Assembly: GCA_024683955.1 (NCBI GenBank)
Contig: JAIKXS010000030.1
Location: 1-64,000 of the forward strand
Source of the DNA: Desulfovibrio sp.
GTDB taxonomy: Bacteria > Desulfobacterota > Desulfovibrionia > Desulfovibrionales > Desulfovibrionaceae
Direction of reading: 5' to 3'
DNA: 64,000 nt
This document shows, one piece after another, positions 16,849 to 25,506 of this stretch. Under the pieces are notes generated by a model. The model was not told the DNA's origin. It was given only the letters and a program-made list of their open reading frames with translations, and ran no database searches. Numbering within the stretch: the first letter of the stretch is position 1; each line of letters starts with the position of its first letter. The position numbers were made by a program, and so were the translations under genes.

Positions 16849-16858
16849 ATATAATAGG

Positions 16859-16894
16859 CACTTACGGCATATTAAGGCGTAAGTGTTTTTTTTT
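16859..16894 (+). terminator. intrinsic terminator of tRNA-Pro
   Basis: Stem CACTTACG / CGTAAGTG followed by nine T residues, starting 10 bases after the tRNA. Confidence 0.9.
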
Positions 16895-17818
16895 AACCAC
16901 TCCCAGATCAAGCATCATGGGCAAAGTCATGCCGGGCTCATACGGTCGTCTCAGCATGCATTTCAAAAATGATGAGATGGTCGATGTTATAGCGGTTAAA
17001 TCACATAAATTCATTGCTTAAGCTGTTTCTTACTCAACGATATAACAATTCTTCTATCCGGATTCAATGAAAGCTATAAAAGATCTTTAGAATCATATTT
17101 TCTCAATGTCAGAGAATACTGAACCGCAATACACCTGCCGAAACAACAAAGAGTTCACTTTTCATGGGAGTTATTAAATAAGGCCTGATCGTGATGCCAT
17201 GAGACATTCACGACAGTATTACGTGCGCGCTGTTTTTTTGACCTGACTTTTCCCTGTTTTACCCCCCAGTAACGCCTGCAGATGTGTTATTCAAGGAAGC
17301 CGCAACTTAGCGCAAAATCTTGTTTATATTTCAAGATTACAGCCAAATCATCATAACATCTTTCGAGCTTTCACATGAATGAAACACAGATACTCCCTTC
17401 TCCATTTGTCATGTTCAGGCGGCAAAGCCCTCTAGACTTTTCGGTGGGAATAATCAATTTTGCGGAGTCAACATAACTCGAGTAGCCAGCAAACTACCTG
17501 TAGAGGATTTCTTATTTTGATTATAATCACACCTTGTGTTTTTTTATTGACAATCCGAAGACTTTGACGTGATATACGAAAAAGGCTGCAGCTCTCGCGC
17601 CATCTACTCTCAAAGATAGCTCTATAGTGAGGCTTTGACGTTCGATCATTCATTTGAAGCGACTCTCACGTGGAAAAGCACGTTTTCAATGTGGCTGCCT
17701 TAGAAGTGCATTCCTTAATCACAGAACCGCCAAGTTAACTGGTAATCCTCTTTCGATCCTTTCTTGCAATAAAAAAATGCATGAGATCAACAAGTAAGCC
17801 TACAGGATGTACATAATA
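16895..17818. other. gene-free region between tRNA-Pro and rnhA
   Basis: About 920 bases with stops in all frames and no frame that looks coding. Composition varies along it, and it may hold decayed mobile DNA next to the tRNA gene, but I could not identify any remnant, repeat of the tRNA 3' end, or RNA gene. A promoter-like pair (TTGACA near 17549, GATATA 18 bases later) occurs ahead of rnhA but is not strong evidence. Confidence 0.5.
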
Positions 17819-18301
17819 ATGGAATGTAAAGTTCAGATTTTTACGGATGGTTCCTGTCTTGGTAATCCCGGTTCTGGTGGATGGGCCGCAATTATAAAAA
17901 ATTATACTGAAAATTCCATTGAAATATCAGGAGGATACAGGCTTACAACTAACAACAGAATGGAAATTACTGCTGTTATAGAAGGGTTAAAAATAATTAA
18001 TTGCCAATGTAATATAGAAATATACTCTGATTCACAATATGTGTGCAATGCAATAGAAAAAAAATGGATCGATAGTTGGATTCAAAAAAATTGGATTAAT
18101 TCCAGTAAAAAACCAGTTAAGAACAGGGATCTCTGGGAACAGCTTATTCCTTTCCTACGGAGACACCACATAACCATGCACTGGCTTAGGGGACATAATA
18201 ACCACCCTGAAAATGAACGATGTGATCTGTTAGCGAGGACAGCAGCCTCCCGTAGAAATTTACCAGAGGACCCGTGGGCAAATGCCGGAAATAGTTTCTG
18301 A
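17819..18301 (+). CDS. rnhA: ribonuclease HI
   Basis: Cuts the RNA strand of RNA-DNA hybrids (R-loops, primers). The 160-residue protein has the standard layout: F-T-D10-G-S-C-L-G-N-P-G, the catalytic Glu in N-N-R-M-E49, Asp in Y-S-D71-S-Q-Y, and the C-terminal H-N-N-H-P-E-N-E-R-C-D136. The ORF opens at 17807, but ATG 17819 gives the conserved N-terminus and leaves AGGA upstream as binding site. The 5' half is much richer in A/T than the next gene. Its TGA overlaps the ATG of the following membrane-protein gene (TGATG), so the two are coupled. Confidence 0.93.
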   Translation: MECKVQIFTDGSCLGNPGSGGWAAIIKNYTENSIEISGGYRLTTNNRMEITAVIEGLKIINCQCNIEIYSDSQYVCNAIEKKWIDSWIQKNWINSSKKPVKNRDLWEQLIPFLRRHHITMHWLRGHNNHPENERCDLLARTAASRRNLPEDPWANAGNSF

Positions 18302-19260
18302 TGGACATTCCCTCTCTTGGTCTTACCTCGTCATTCTTCACGCCCCTTTTCCGCCTACTTGCAGGTCTTTTGGCGGGTCTTTTTCTTGCGCAGATACTTG
18401 AATCCCTGCGTTGGTCACAATACCTGACCGTATTGAGTGCACCTCTCTCTCGCTACGCACACCTTGGAGCCACAAGTCAACAGGCTTTTACACTTGCCTT
18501 CATCTCTCCCGTTTCCGCCAATGCCCTGCTTTCCGAAGCCCATAATGTTGGGACACTTACAAAAAAAGAGCTGATTCTCTCAAATCTGTTCAACAGCTTT
18601 CCCGCCTATCTTGTACATACCCCGACGCTTTTTTTGTTAATCTGGCCAATACTTGGAAGCGCAGCCCTTGTCTACGTTGGGCTAAGTCTGGCTGCAGCCT
18701 TCATGAGGACTTTTGTAACGCTCCTTCTAGCACGGACTATTCTTCCGTCAGTCTCCCAAACAACTGAAAATGATACGACCGTAAGGTCACATTTCAGTCT
18801 CAGTCGTTCCCTGTACAGTGCATATACCAAATTTCGACGTCGTGTTCCTAAGCTTCTTCTTTTTACAATTCCCGTCTATTGTCTGATGTACTATATTCAG
18901 ACTTCAGGCCTCTTCTCGGCTTTCAGCACCTGGCTTGCTTCCCAATCTTTCTGGAGCGAATATTTTTCTCCACAGGTGGCAAGCATTGTCGTACTTCATT
19001 TCCTTGCGGAACTCGGGTCGGCCCTCGGTGCGTGTGGGGGGCTCCTAGCGACAGGTGGCATCAAGGAGGAGGAAGTAATACTTGCCCTTCTCGTTGGCAA
19101 TATTCTCTCAACACCGGTGAGGGCTATTCGACATCAGCTGCCTTCATATGCTGGTCTATTCAGCCCAAAACTAGGGCTGGAACTTATTGTGCACAATCAG
19201 CTTCTTAGAGCTCTCAGCATGACTCTCGTCACGATTACCTATGTTTTCTACATTGCTTAA
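18301..19260 (+). CDS. nucleoside-recognition/gate domain membrane protein
   Basis: Polytopic membrane protein of 319 residues with about eight hydrophobic segments and two related halves, as in the Gate family (spore maturation protein A/B, FeoB C-terminal and nucleoside transporter gate domains). Conserved-looking stretches include S-P-V-S-A-N-A-L-L in the first half and A-E-L-G-S-A-L-G-A-C-G-G-L-L in the second. Substrate unknown. It is translationally coupled to rnhA and followed at once by a ThiS-like gene; the functional link between the three is not evident. Confidence 0.7.
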   Translation: MDIPSLGLTSSFFTPLFRLLAGLLAGLFLAQILESLRWSQYLTVLSAPLSRYAHLGATSQQAFTLAFISPVSANALLSEAHNVGTLTKKELILSNLFNSFPAYLVHTPTLFLLIWPILGSAALVYVGLSLAAAFMRTFVTLLLARTILPSVSQTTENDTTVRSHFSLSRSLYSAYTKFRRRVPKLLLFTIPVYCLMYYIQTSGLFSAFSTWLASQSFWSEYFSPQVASIVVLHFLAELGSALGACGGLLATGGIKEEEVILALLVGNILSTPVRAIRHQLPSYAGLFSPKLGLELIVHNQLLRALSMTLVTITYVFYIA

Positions 19261-19273
19261 ACGGAGTTTTCCA

Positions 19274-19531
19274 ATGCCACAAGAAATCAAAGAATATTGT
19301 GAGCAGGCCCTTGAACCTGAGTACAGCGGCCCCCGCCTTTATATTCTTCTTCAGCCCGAGGAAAAATATTTCAGTTTACCCCGAGTAAAGACCGTCTGGC
19401 AATTACTGAAAAAGCTTGCTCTTCCTGAAGAATCCGCTCTTGTCATTCGGAACGGCACACTCCTCACACCCGATCTACATCTCCAGGCAAACGACGAAAT
19501 TATCGTAAGAAAAGTCTCTTCACGAGGATGA
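19274..19531 (+). CDS. ThiS/MoaD-like ubiquitin-fold protein, possible sulfur carrier
   Basis: Small protein of 85 residues starting M-P-Q-E-I-K-E-Y, with GGAG seven bases ahead of ATG 19274. The region from about residue 40 (T-V-W-Q-L-L-K-K-L) to the end (L-Q-A-N-D-E-I-I-V-R-K-V) has the beta-grasp pattern of ThiS/MoaD proteins. The chain ends in S-S-R-G with a single terminal Gly instead of the usual Gly-Gly. If functional it would carry sulfur as a C-terminal thiocarboxylate; the TtuA-like thiolase encoded 3 kb away is one candidate client, by analogy with TtuB-TtuA. Carrier function is an inference. Confidence 0.65.
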   Translation: MPQEIKEYCEQALEPEYSGPRLYILLQPEEKYFSLPRVKTVWQLLKKLALPEESALVIRNGTLLTPDLHLQANDEIIVRKVSSRG

Positions 19532-19651
19532 ATCTAGGAGTCTCCTTATCCCCAGACATCATTACTGCAAAAATATTCCTCAGATTAATGTACATAAAAA
19601 AGGAGAGATGATAGCCACCTCTCCGTGAATAAATACGATAAAAAATAAATA

Positions 19652-21073
19652 TCAGTATCTGTAGGAGTCGTGCTTATAGGGCCCCTCCACTTTTACACCG
19701 ATGTAGTCAGCCTGGGTCTGTGTTAGTGTCGTCAATTTAACACCAAGACGACCGAGATGTAATCTTGCAACCTCTTCGTCTAATTCCTTCGGTAGCGTAT
19801 ATACTTTCTTATCAAGCTTTTCAGAAGCAAGTTTGATTTGTGCAAGAGTCTGATTGGTAAAGCTGTTGGACATAACAAAGCTTGCATGTCCAGTTGCGCA
19901 GCCAAGATTAACAAGGCGCCCCTCGGCGAGAACAATGATACTGCGCCCGCTTTTCAAAATCCATTTGTCAACCTGAGGTTTAATATTGATCTTCCTGATA
20001 CCAGGAGTGGTTTCAAGATAGGTCATATCAATTTCACTATCGAAATGCCCTATATTGCAGACAATTGCCTCATCCTTCATCCCCTCAAGATGTTCCCCAG
20101 TAATAACATGATAGTTGCCGGTGCAGGTCACATAAATATCACCGATTGGAAGGGCCTCCTCAACTGTTGTCACCTCATACCCTTCCATGGCTGCTTGGAG
20201 GGCGCAAATAGGATCAATTTCCGTGACGATAACACGGGCACCAAAACCACGCATGGACTGGGCACAACCTTTACCGACATCGCCGTATCCGCACACAACA
20301 ACGACCTTGCCAGCCACCATAACATCTGTCGCACGCTTAATGCCATCGGCCAAAGATTCGCGGCAGCCGTAAAGGTTGTCAAATTTAGATTTGGTTACCG
20401 AATCATTCACATTGATGGCGGGAAAAAGCAAACGGCCATCACGTTGCATCTGATATAAGCGGTGCACTCCGGTCGTAGTTTCTTCCGAAACGCCTCGAAT
20501 CGACTCCACAACTCGGTGCCAGTGATTGGAATCCTTCTCATACCGCAGGGCAAGTCTGTCGAGGACGCATTGAAATTCTTTATTATCTGCAGCCTTTTTA
20601 AGAATTAATGGAGTGTTTTCCGCCTCAAAACCAGTGTGAACGAACAAGGTTGCGTCACCCCCGTCGTCAACGATCAGATCAGGACCGCTTCCGTCAGGCC
20701 ACGTCAGCGCCATTTCCGTGCACCACCAGTAGTCTTCAAGACTCTCTCCCTTCCAGGCGAACACTTTAGCAAGGCCTTGCTCAACAACTGCTGCAGCCGC
20801 ATGATCCTGCGTTGAAAAAATATTGCAGGATGCCCAGCGCAAATCCGCACCGAGGGCATGAAGCGTTTTGATAAGCATGGCTGTCTGTATTGTCATATGG
20901 AGCGAACCAGTTATCTTAAGGCCGGCAAGAGGTTTGCTCTGCCCGTACTTCCGAATGCACTCCATAAGTCCCGGCATTTCCCTTTCGGAAAGTTGCATTT
21001 CCTTAGCACCAAATTCGGCGAGAGACATATCAGCAACTTTATATTGCAGAGTAAGGTCAAGTTCTTGGGTCAT
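19652..21073 (-). CDS. ahcY: adenosylhomocysteinase
   Basis: Hydrolyses S-adenosylhomocysteine to homocysteine and adenosine, completing the SAM cycle with MetK (encoded at 42.9 kb). The 473-residue protein carries the NAD-binding motif G-Y-G-D-V-G-K-G and ends in K-H-D-S-Y-R-Y, the conserved C-terminus that reaches into the neighbouring subunit. The frame is open another 75 codons upstream, but AGGGAG precedes ATG 21073 and the conserved region begins there. A hairpin (about 21120-21149) lies in its leader; it does not match a SAH riboswitch. Confidence 0.97.
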   Translation of the reverse strand: MTQELDLTLQYKVADMSLAEFGAKEMQLSEREMPGLMECIRKYGQSKPLAGLKITGSLHMTIQTAMLIKTLHALGADLRWASCNIFSTQDHAAAAVVEQGLAKVFAWKGESLEDYWWCTEMALTWPDGSGPDLIVDDGGDATLFVHTGFEAENTPLILKKAADNKEFQCVLDRLALRYEKDSNHWHRVVESIRGVSEETTTGVHRLYQMQRDGRLLFPAINVNDSVTKSKFDNLYGCRESLADGIKRATDVMVAGKVVVVCGYGDVGKGCAQSMRGFGARVIVTEIDPICALQAAMEGYEVTTVEEALPIGDIYVTCTGNYHVITGEHLEGMKDEAIVCNIGHFDSEIDMTYLETTPGIRKINIKPQVDKWILKSGRSIIVLAEGRLVNLGCATGHASFVMSNSFTNQTLAQIKLASEKLDKKVYTLPKELDEEVARLHLGRLGVKLTTLTQTQADYIGVKVEGPYKHDSYRY

Positions 21074-21193
21074 GAATTCTCCCTTATGTTTTTTGTGAGA
21101 TTTCTTTGATTTCGGTCCAGCCTCTCTGGGAAAAATAAAAACCAGAGGCCTCAAGCAGAAAAACATACGGCATTGCACTTCTGGAGCACTACC

Positions 21194-21670
21194 ATGAAAA
21201 AAAACCTGTTGAAAGGTGGAAAGTCTACGCTCTTCTCCCCAAACACACAATTTACTTTTTCCGACTATCTCACTCGCCTTGACAAGGAAGAAGTTCAACG
21301 TTCACTCAAGCCGCTTTGGCAGTGCTGGGAAACTGTCCTCGGAGACGATCTGAACCATATGGCAATTCCTCTCGGTCACAGAAAAAAGTCCCTGATTGTA
21401 GGCTGCAGGGACAGCATGGAGCTCCAGGATCTTAAAATGTACGAGCAAGACATTCTTGAACGTGTAAACGCATTTCTTGCCACAAAAATGTTCAACAAAG
21501 TCATTTTCACAATTGTTATCGATGAGAGTCAGATTATACATACAAAGGAAAAGCCTCTGCCGTCTCCGGAGAAACCAATTCACAAGGCAAATGGATCGTA
21601 TTTAGACAAAATGGACCCCTCGTCCCCTGTTGCCCGTTGCTATGCGGCCTACTGCGACAAAAATTCCTGA
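21194..21670 (+). CDS. DUF721/DciA-like protein
   Basis: A 158-residue protein with the DUF721 pattern: a Trp-containing helix ([10 protein letters not shown]), then [14 protein letters not shown] and a V-N-A-F-L strand-helix region. Members of this family include DciA, the loader of the replicative helicase in most bacteria; that role here is inferred from the fold only. TGGAG precedes ATG 21194. It is divergently arranged with ahcY, with about 120 bases between the two starts. Confidence 0.65.
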   Translation: MKKNLLKGGKSTLFSPNTQFTFSDYLTRLDKEEVQRSLKPLWQCWETVLGDDLNHMAIPLGHRKKSLIVGCRDSMELQDLKMYEQDILERVNAFLATKMFNKVIFTIVIDESQIIHTKEKPLPSPEKPIHKANGSYLDKMDPSSPVARCYAAYCDKNS

Positions 21671-22056
21671 CACCCGCAAAACAAAAGCTGGCGTCATGAA
21701 ACGCAGAAGTATCCTCTGACATCATCCCGACTTTTTTGTCCTTTACAGCAAAAAAACAGTGATCTGCTGTCCTGGAAGGGGAAGCACGACCTTCTTCCAA
21801 ACCAGCTTTATTTCATAAAAACGGCTCGTGACCTCATTCTGGGCCAGATGTCAAGACGGCATCACTGACACCTGGCTATTCAGTGCCGAATTCCGGAGCA
21901 CTCTTCACGTCCTGACCGAAAAAAGGAAATCTTAGCGGTACAAATACAACCGCTTGACCTGAAATTTCTCCCTTTGCCTTTCTACGGCAACAATTTTTGC
22001 CCAGAAAACCCGACAACCGCAATCAAAAAAAGTTGACCGTATAACGAATTTTCAAA
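21671..22056. other. intergenic region
   Basis: 386 bases with no supported gene, RNA or repeat. It probably contains the promoter of the next gene, but no convincing -35/-10 pair stands out. Confidence 0.4.
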
Positions 22057-22662
22057 ATGCCAAGTATCCAGCATAGACGAATACTCCCTCCGCAAACGGG
22101 AGAGAATGAAAAGATACCAGAAAGACAAGCACAAGAATTGACATGCATGCGCAATGTGGTACGATCATTCCTCAAGAGTTTTCCCTCTCTCAACAAGTAT
22201 CTTCAGAGGCTGAAAGTAGGGGACACGAAATACCTCACCCTCCTGCTAAGCCTTAAAGCATCTTATCTGCACGTTACCGATGGAGGAAATCCCGTGCAAA
22301 AAGAATACGAAACCATCTCCCTCACCCAAGATAATGGCAAGGAATTAACCTTTCGCGGGAGTCTCTATTCCGAATGTTCTTGGTTTGATGACGATACAAA
22401 CCAGCTGACCAAACAGAAACTGTACGTGACAGACACCAATGAACAGGTCTACTATATAGTCCGTTCATCCGGTGAGGAAAAAATTCACCACGCCTATCGC
22501 TTCACCGTCAACGGAGACAACTGTGTCATTAACAATGGGAAATCCTCCGTCACCCTTCCCTTCGATATGTTGATGCATGTCGTCCGGAACCTTTGCGGTC
22601 TTACGGACAGTGATACTCCCCAGCTTTCCGAGGTCGAAGAGCTCAATGCAAGCCATGGATAG
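22057..22662 (+). CDS. hypothetical protein
   Basis: A 201-residue frame, not recognised. The first 30 residues are basic and polar, and an internal ATG at 22147 (M-R-N-V-V-R-S-F-L) could be the real start. The rest is soluble and beta-rich in appearance, with S-L-Y-S-E-C-S-W-F-D-D-D-T and an acidic tail. No signal peptide, membrane segment or known motif is seen. A clean intrinsic terminator 37 bases after the stop supports the idea that it is a real, separately transcribed gene. Confidence 0.55.
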   Translation: MPSIQHRRILPPQTGENEKIPERQAQELTCMRNVVRSFLKSFPSLNKYLQRLKVGDTKYLTLLLSLKASYLHVTDGGNPVQKEYETISLTQDNGKELTFRGSLYSECSWFDDDTNQLTKQKLYVTDTNEQVYYIVRSSGEEKIHHAYRFTVNGDNCVINNGKSSVTLPFDMLMHVVRNLCGLTDSDTPQLSEVEELNASHG

Positions 22663-22698
22663 GTCTATATAGATTTTTTTCAGCAAATCTAGTTGATA

Positions 22699-22726
22699 AG
22701 TCCCGCATTCAGCGGGACTTTTTTTA
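22699..22726 (+). terminator. intrinsic terminator
   Basis: Stem AGTCCCGC / GCGGGACT, five-base loop, then seven T residues. It serves the 22057-22662 gene and overlaps the last codon of the convergent TtuA-like gene. Confidence 0.9.
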
Positions 22727-23629
22727 TTCCCTCACTATCTCACGTATTCTACACACCGAACAAAGCCCATTGGCGGACGTGGGATATCCGCATTGCGAAC
22801 ACTGCTGCAAACTGTTCCGTTCCTCTCCTTGCCCTTCCTCAAAAAAGGCTGGTTTTCCACGCTTTAAAAAGCCCTGATAAAAATCCATTTTTCGGCCCGG
22901 CATACGTCGTTCAAGATCGTTCAGCAAAACCTTAAGAGAGCTGAATGACGCTCCGGCACTGTAGGGACAGGGTGCATAGTGGTTTTGGATGCCTTTCAAA
23001 AAGGCGTAGTTTGCCGTTTCAAATTCCGTAAGTCGCCATAGCGGTTTAATTTTACGCACAAAGCCGTCTCTTGCTTCAAGACAGGGCCCCTGCGTTGAAA
23101 GGTACGCGGTATCCCAACGCAGGGTATTACTGAAAAGCCTCGCCACCTCATCATCTAGATTGTGCCCGGTGGCAAGAACGCTAAAGCCAAAATCCATGGC
23201 GGTTTTATTAAAAAAATACCGCTTTATAGACCCGCAGGCAGAACAGATTGGTCTTCTCAGGCGCTCCTTGACAAGAGGTATGGGCAAGCCCTCTTCTTCC
23301 AGGCTTTTCACGAGAAGAGACATCCCGCGTTCACGACAAAAGTCCTCAACAACTTTTCGAGCCTTTTCCGAGCTTGTACCGATCCCCAAATCAACATACA
23401 GCCCAGTCACGTCGTAACCCTGCAAAAAGAGTTCAAGCATGAGCGCGAGAGAATCCTTGCCGCCTGAGAGCGCAACAAGCAGTTTGTCATCCTTTGTTAA
23501 AAGGTGCTCATGCTCTATGCCTCTGCTCACCTGCCGACTGAAAAAAGCGAGAAAGCATTCCTCGCAAAACGCAGTATTATGACTCCGTAGTGACACAACC
23601 GCGTCTTTTTTGCATACCTTACATTTCAT
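22724..23629 (-). CDS. TtuA/Ncs6-type tRNA 2-thiolation protein
   Basis: PP-loop ATPase of 301 residues that should adenylate a tRNA base so that sulfur can replace oxygen. N-terminal zinc-ribbon Cys pairs are C3/C6 and C22/C25. The PP-loop is L-S-G-G-K-D-S, followed by the Cys pair C-S-A-C-G and a further C-P-Y-S that would complete a [4Fe-4S] site. A second zinc ribbon closes the protein (C-S-Q-C-G and C-S-V-C-R). This four-plus-four Cys plan is that of TtuA/Ncs6 and TtcA group II enzymes. TtuA uses a ThiS-like carrier, and such a gene lies at 19274. Target base not known. Confidence 0.8.
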   Translation of the reverse strand: MKCKVCKKDAVVSLRSHNTAFCEECFLAFFSRQVSRGIEHEHLLTKDDKLLVALSGGKDSLALMLELFLQGYDVTGLYVDLGIGTSSEKARKVVEDFCRERGMSLLVKSLEEEGLPIPLVKERLRRPICSACGSIKRYFFNKTAMDFGFSVLATGHNLDDEVARLFSNTLRWDTAYLSTQGPCLEARDGFVRKIKPLWRLTEFETANYAFLKGIQNHYAPCPYSAGASFSSLKVLLNDLERRMPGRKMDFYQGFLKRGKPAFFEEGQGEERNSLQQCSQCGYPTSANGLCSVCRIREIVRE

Positions 23630-23715
23630 ATTGTATTTGACATAAAGCCCAATGCCTCAGAGAGCTTTGGGAATATGTATTCTCCTTTGGTATAAGCGCT
23701 CGCCTCTCCCCCTAA

Positions 23716-24336
23716 TTACATCTTGAAATGAGAGCTCGGCAGGCATTCCCGTAATACAGGGAAGCAAGGGAGGCTTTTTGAAGAACTTGATGCCCCCTGA
23801 CTTCCGTGTAATCCAAGAATATTCTTCAGAAATTCACACATCTGTCCTCTTCTGCTTCCCTTCTGAAGCACGGTTGGCTGCTCAAAATGATGTGCGGTCC
23901 GTGAACGGTGGAGATTATCAGAAACGGGTCCATCCCAGTGCAAATCTACGTCATGAACGCGATCGTCTTCAACAGCTGGCGTAATAAGCCCTTGGAGGAT
24001 TCTGCGATGACCGGTTCTTTTCTTTGTTGATGTTCCTGACTGCCTTTGAGGAGAAGCGCTGGAGGCGTTTGAAAACGGTGGACGAAAGAGATGAGGAAGG
24101 TTTGAATGACGAAAGGTAGAACGGAGCTGCCCTGCAGGAATGAGTAGCAGATCCAGGCGTGATACGTTGGGCCAGAGCAGATGGACAGGTTCCGGATCAA
24201 GAGGCTGACGGGGAACAAGTGGCTTCGCAAGTTGAGCGGAAGAGATTTCCACCTTCTCTTGAAGTGACAAAAAAGTCTCTTCTGTGGGAAACAATGCGCG
24301 CTGCCAAGGGCTCATGACCAGAAAAGGAGTACTCAT
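23716..24336 (-). CDS. hypothetical protein
   Basis: A 206-residue frame with no recognised domain, 86 bases upstream of the TtuA-like gene on the same strand. The first 95 residues look protein-like (M-S-T-P-F-L-V-M-S-P-W-Q-R, then L-L-L-I-P-A-G-Q-L). The second half is Ser-, His- and Arg-rich and less convincing, so the frame could be damaged or mis-assigned there. The ORF opens 13 codons earlier with TTG; ATG 24336 is preferred although its binding site is weak. Confidence 0.4.
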   Translation of the reverse strand: MSTPFLVMSPWQRALFPTEETFLSLQEKVEISSAQLAKPLVPRQPLDPEPVHLLWPNVSRLDLLLIPAGQLRSTFRHSNLPHLFRPPFSNASSASPQRQSGTSTKKRTGHRRILQGLITPAVEDDRVHDVDLHWDGPVSDNLHRSRTAHHFEQPTVLQKGSRRGQMCEFLKNILGLHGSQGASSSSKSLPCFPVLRECLPSSHFKM

Positions 24337-24556
24337 CTTTCTATTTTTTGTGAATTCCCAGTAACTGTCAATCAAAAATATTCAAGAACATCTCTATGCG
24401 TCATGCGGGGCCATATAGTTTTTTATAGGCCGGTTTCGTTTTAGTAAGGGATGAGACTGAACATGTAGAATCAAAACATTTCACCACGGCTAAGACGCTC
24501 TAACTGCTTTTTTACCGCAATCATACGCGTAGAAGGCCTGCTAAAAAAACATTCTC

Positions 24557-25495
24557 TCATAACTTCGCGCCCGAACTGTATAGTTCGTCAAAAAGGCGCT
24601 TTTTAAGCCATTTTGCTACTGGCCCCGGCGTGCCGTCGCCAACTTTTCTCCCGTCAAACTCCGTCACAGGAGAGCAGAGGCTCGAGCTTGTCAACAACAG
24701 GACTTCCTTTGCCGCTTCAACATCGCCATGGCTGATGTCACGCTGCATGGACTGCATTTTTTCCGTTACGATCCTTACAGCGGCAAGAAGTGTTGTCCCC
24801 GGAAGGATATTGGTAAAATTCGGATAGACAAACCCGCCACTCTGATCAATCAGGGCAATATTAGCTATTGCTGCTTCACCCATAATGCCGGCGTCGTCAA
24901 AACTGACGGCAACGTCCTTTCCCCTCTCCTCGGCTTCCTGAGCCATAAAAACGTTTGGGAGGTAATTGGTATTCTTGATTCGCGCAAGATAGGGCTGTTT
25001 GGGCGGGACAGAACTTGTAAAGGCGCTGACGCCCTGTGCATAACGGGCCTCGCGCATAGGATTTGACTCAAGAACAACAATATAGAATCCCGCGTTAGGA
25101 CACTCCTTCGGAGAGATGCCGAACCCTCCTGGTCCCCTGCTTAAAAAGACCCGTATATCACCATCCTGCCGATCAACCGATCGCGCAACATCCAAAATCG
25201 TTTTCGCCATCTCCTCCCAAGGACAGGGTGGGGATAACCGAAGAGCCCGGGCCCCTGCCTGCATCCGCTCCATATGGGCATCAAGAGCAAAAACACGTCC
25301 CTTTCTGAAACAGATGCTTTCAAAAAGCCCATCACCACGGTGGCAAAGATGGTCATCTAGGGGAATTAGCAGGAGTCTCGGATCGTGAGAAACAGCCCCG
25401 AGTGAATGATTATAAAATGCCAAAAATTTTTCAGCGCCCGGGTTCGGACGCATAAGAAGGGCCTCGATGTACTCCTCGGCTGACAAAACACGCAT
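24557..25495 (-). CDS. class IV aminotransferase
   Basis: PLP enzyme of 312 residues of fold type IV, the family of branched-chain aminotransferase, D-amino-acid aminotransferase and aminodeoxychorismate lyase. The Schiff-base Lys is K174 in A-R-I-K-N-T-N-Y-L, preceded by R-G-D-G-L-F-E-S near the N-terminus, and the phosphate-binding G-T-T motif (L-P-G-T-T-L-L) is present. Substrate cannot be told from sequence alone. AAGGAGG lies just ahead of ATG 25495. It is 11 bases downstream of the ASD-like gene and likely co-transcribed with it. Confidence 0.8.
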   Translation of the reverse strand: MRVLSAEEYIEALLMRPNPGAEKFLAFYNHSLGAVSHDPRLLLIPLDDHLCHRGDGLFESICFRKGRVFALDAHMERMQAGARALRLSPPCPWEEMAKTILDVARSVDRQDGDIRVFLSRGPGGFGISPKECPNAGFYIVVLESNPMREARYAQGVSAFTSSVPPKQPYLARIKNTNYLPNVFMAQEAEERGKDVAVSFDDAGIMGEAAIANIALIDQSGGFVYPNFTNILPGTTLLAAVRIVTEKMQSMQRDISHGDVEAAKEVLLLTSSSLCSPVTEFDGRKVGDGTPGPVAKWLKKRLFDELYSSGAKL

Positions 25496-25506
25496 AAGAA
25501 GCCTCC

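Noticed and set aside
17549..17578. Promoter-like TTGACA/GATATA pair upstream of rnhA
   Set aside because: Spacing of 18 and a weak -10 box, more than 200 bases from the gene in an AT-rich region where such matches arise by chance.
21074..21193. Possible SAH riboswitch ahead of ahcY
   Set aside because: A hairpin (GCCTC-TCTGG with CCAGAGGC) is present, but the conserved riboswitch core is not recognisable and no terminator or sequestering stem follows.
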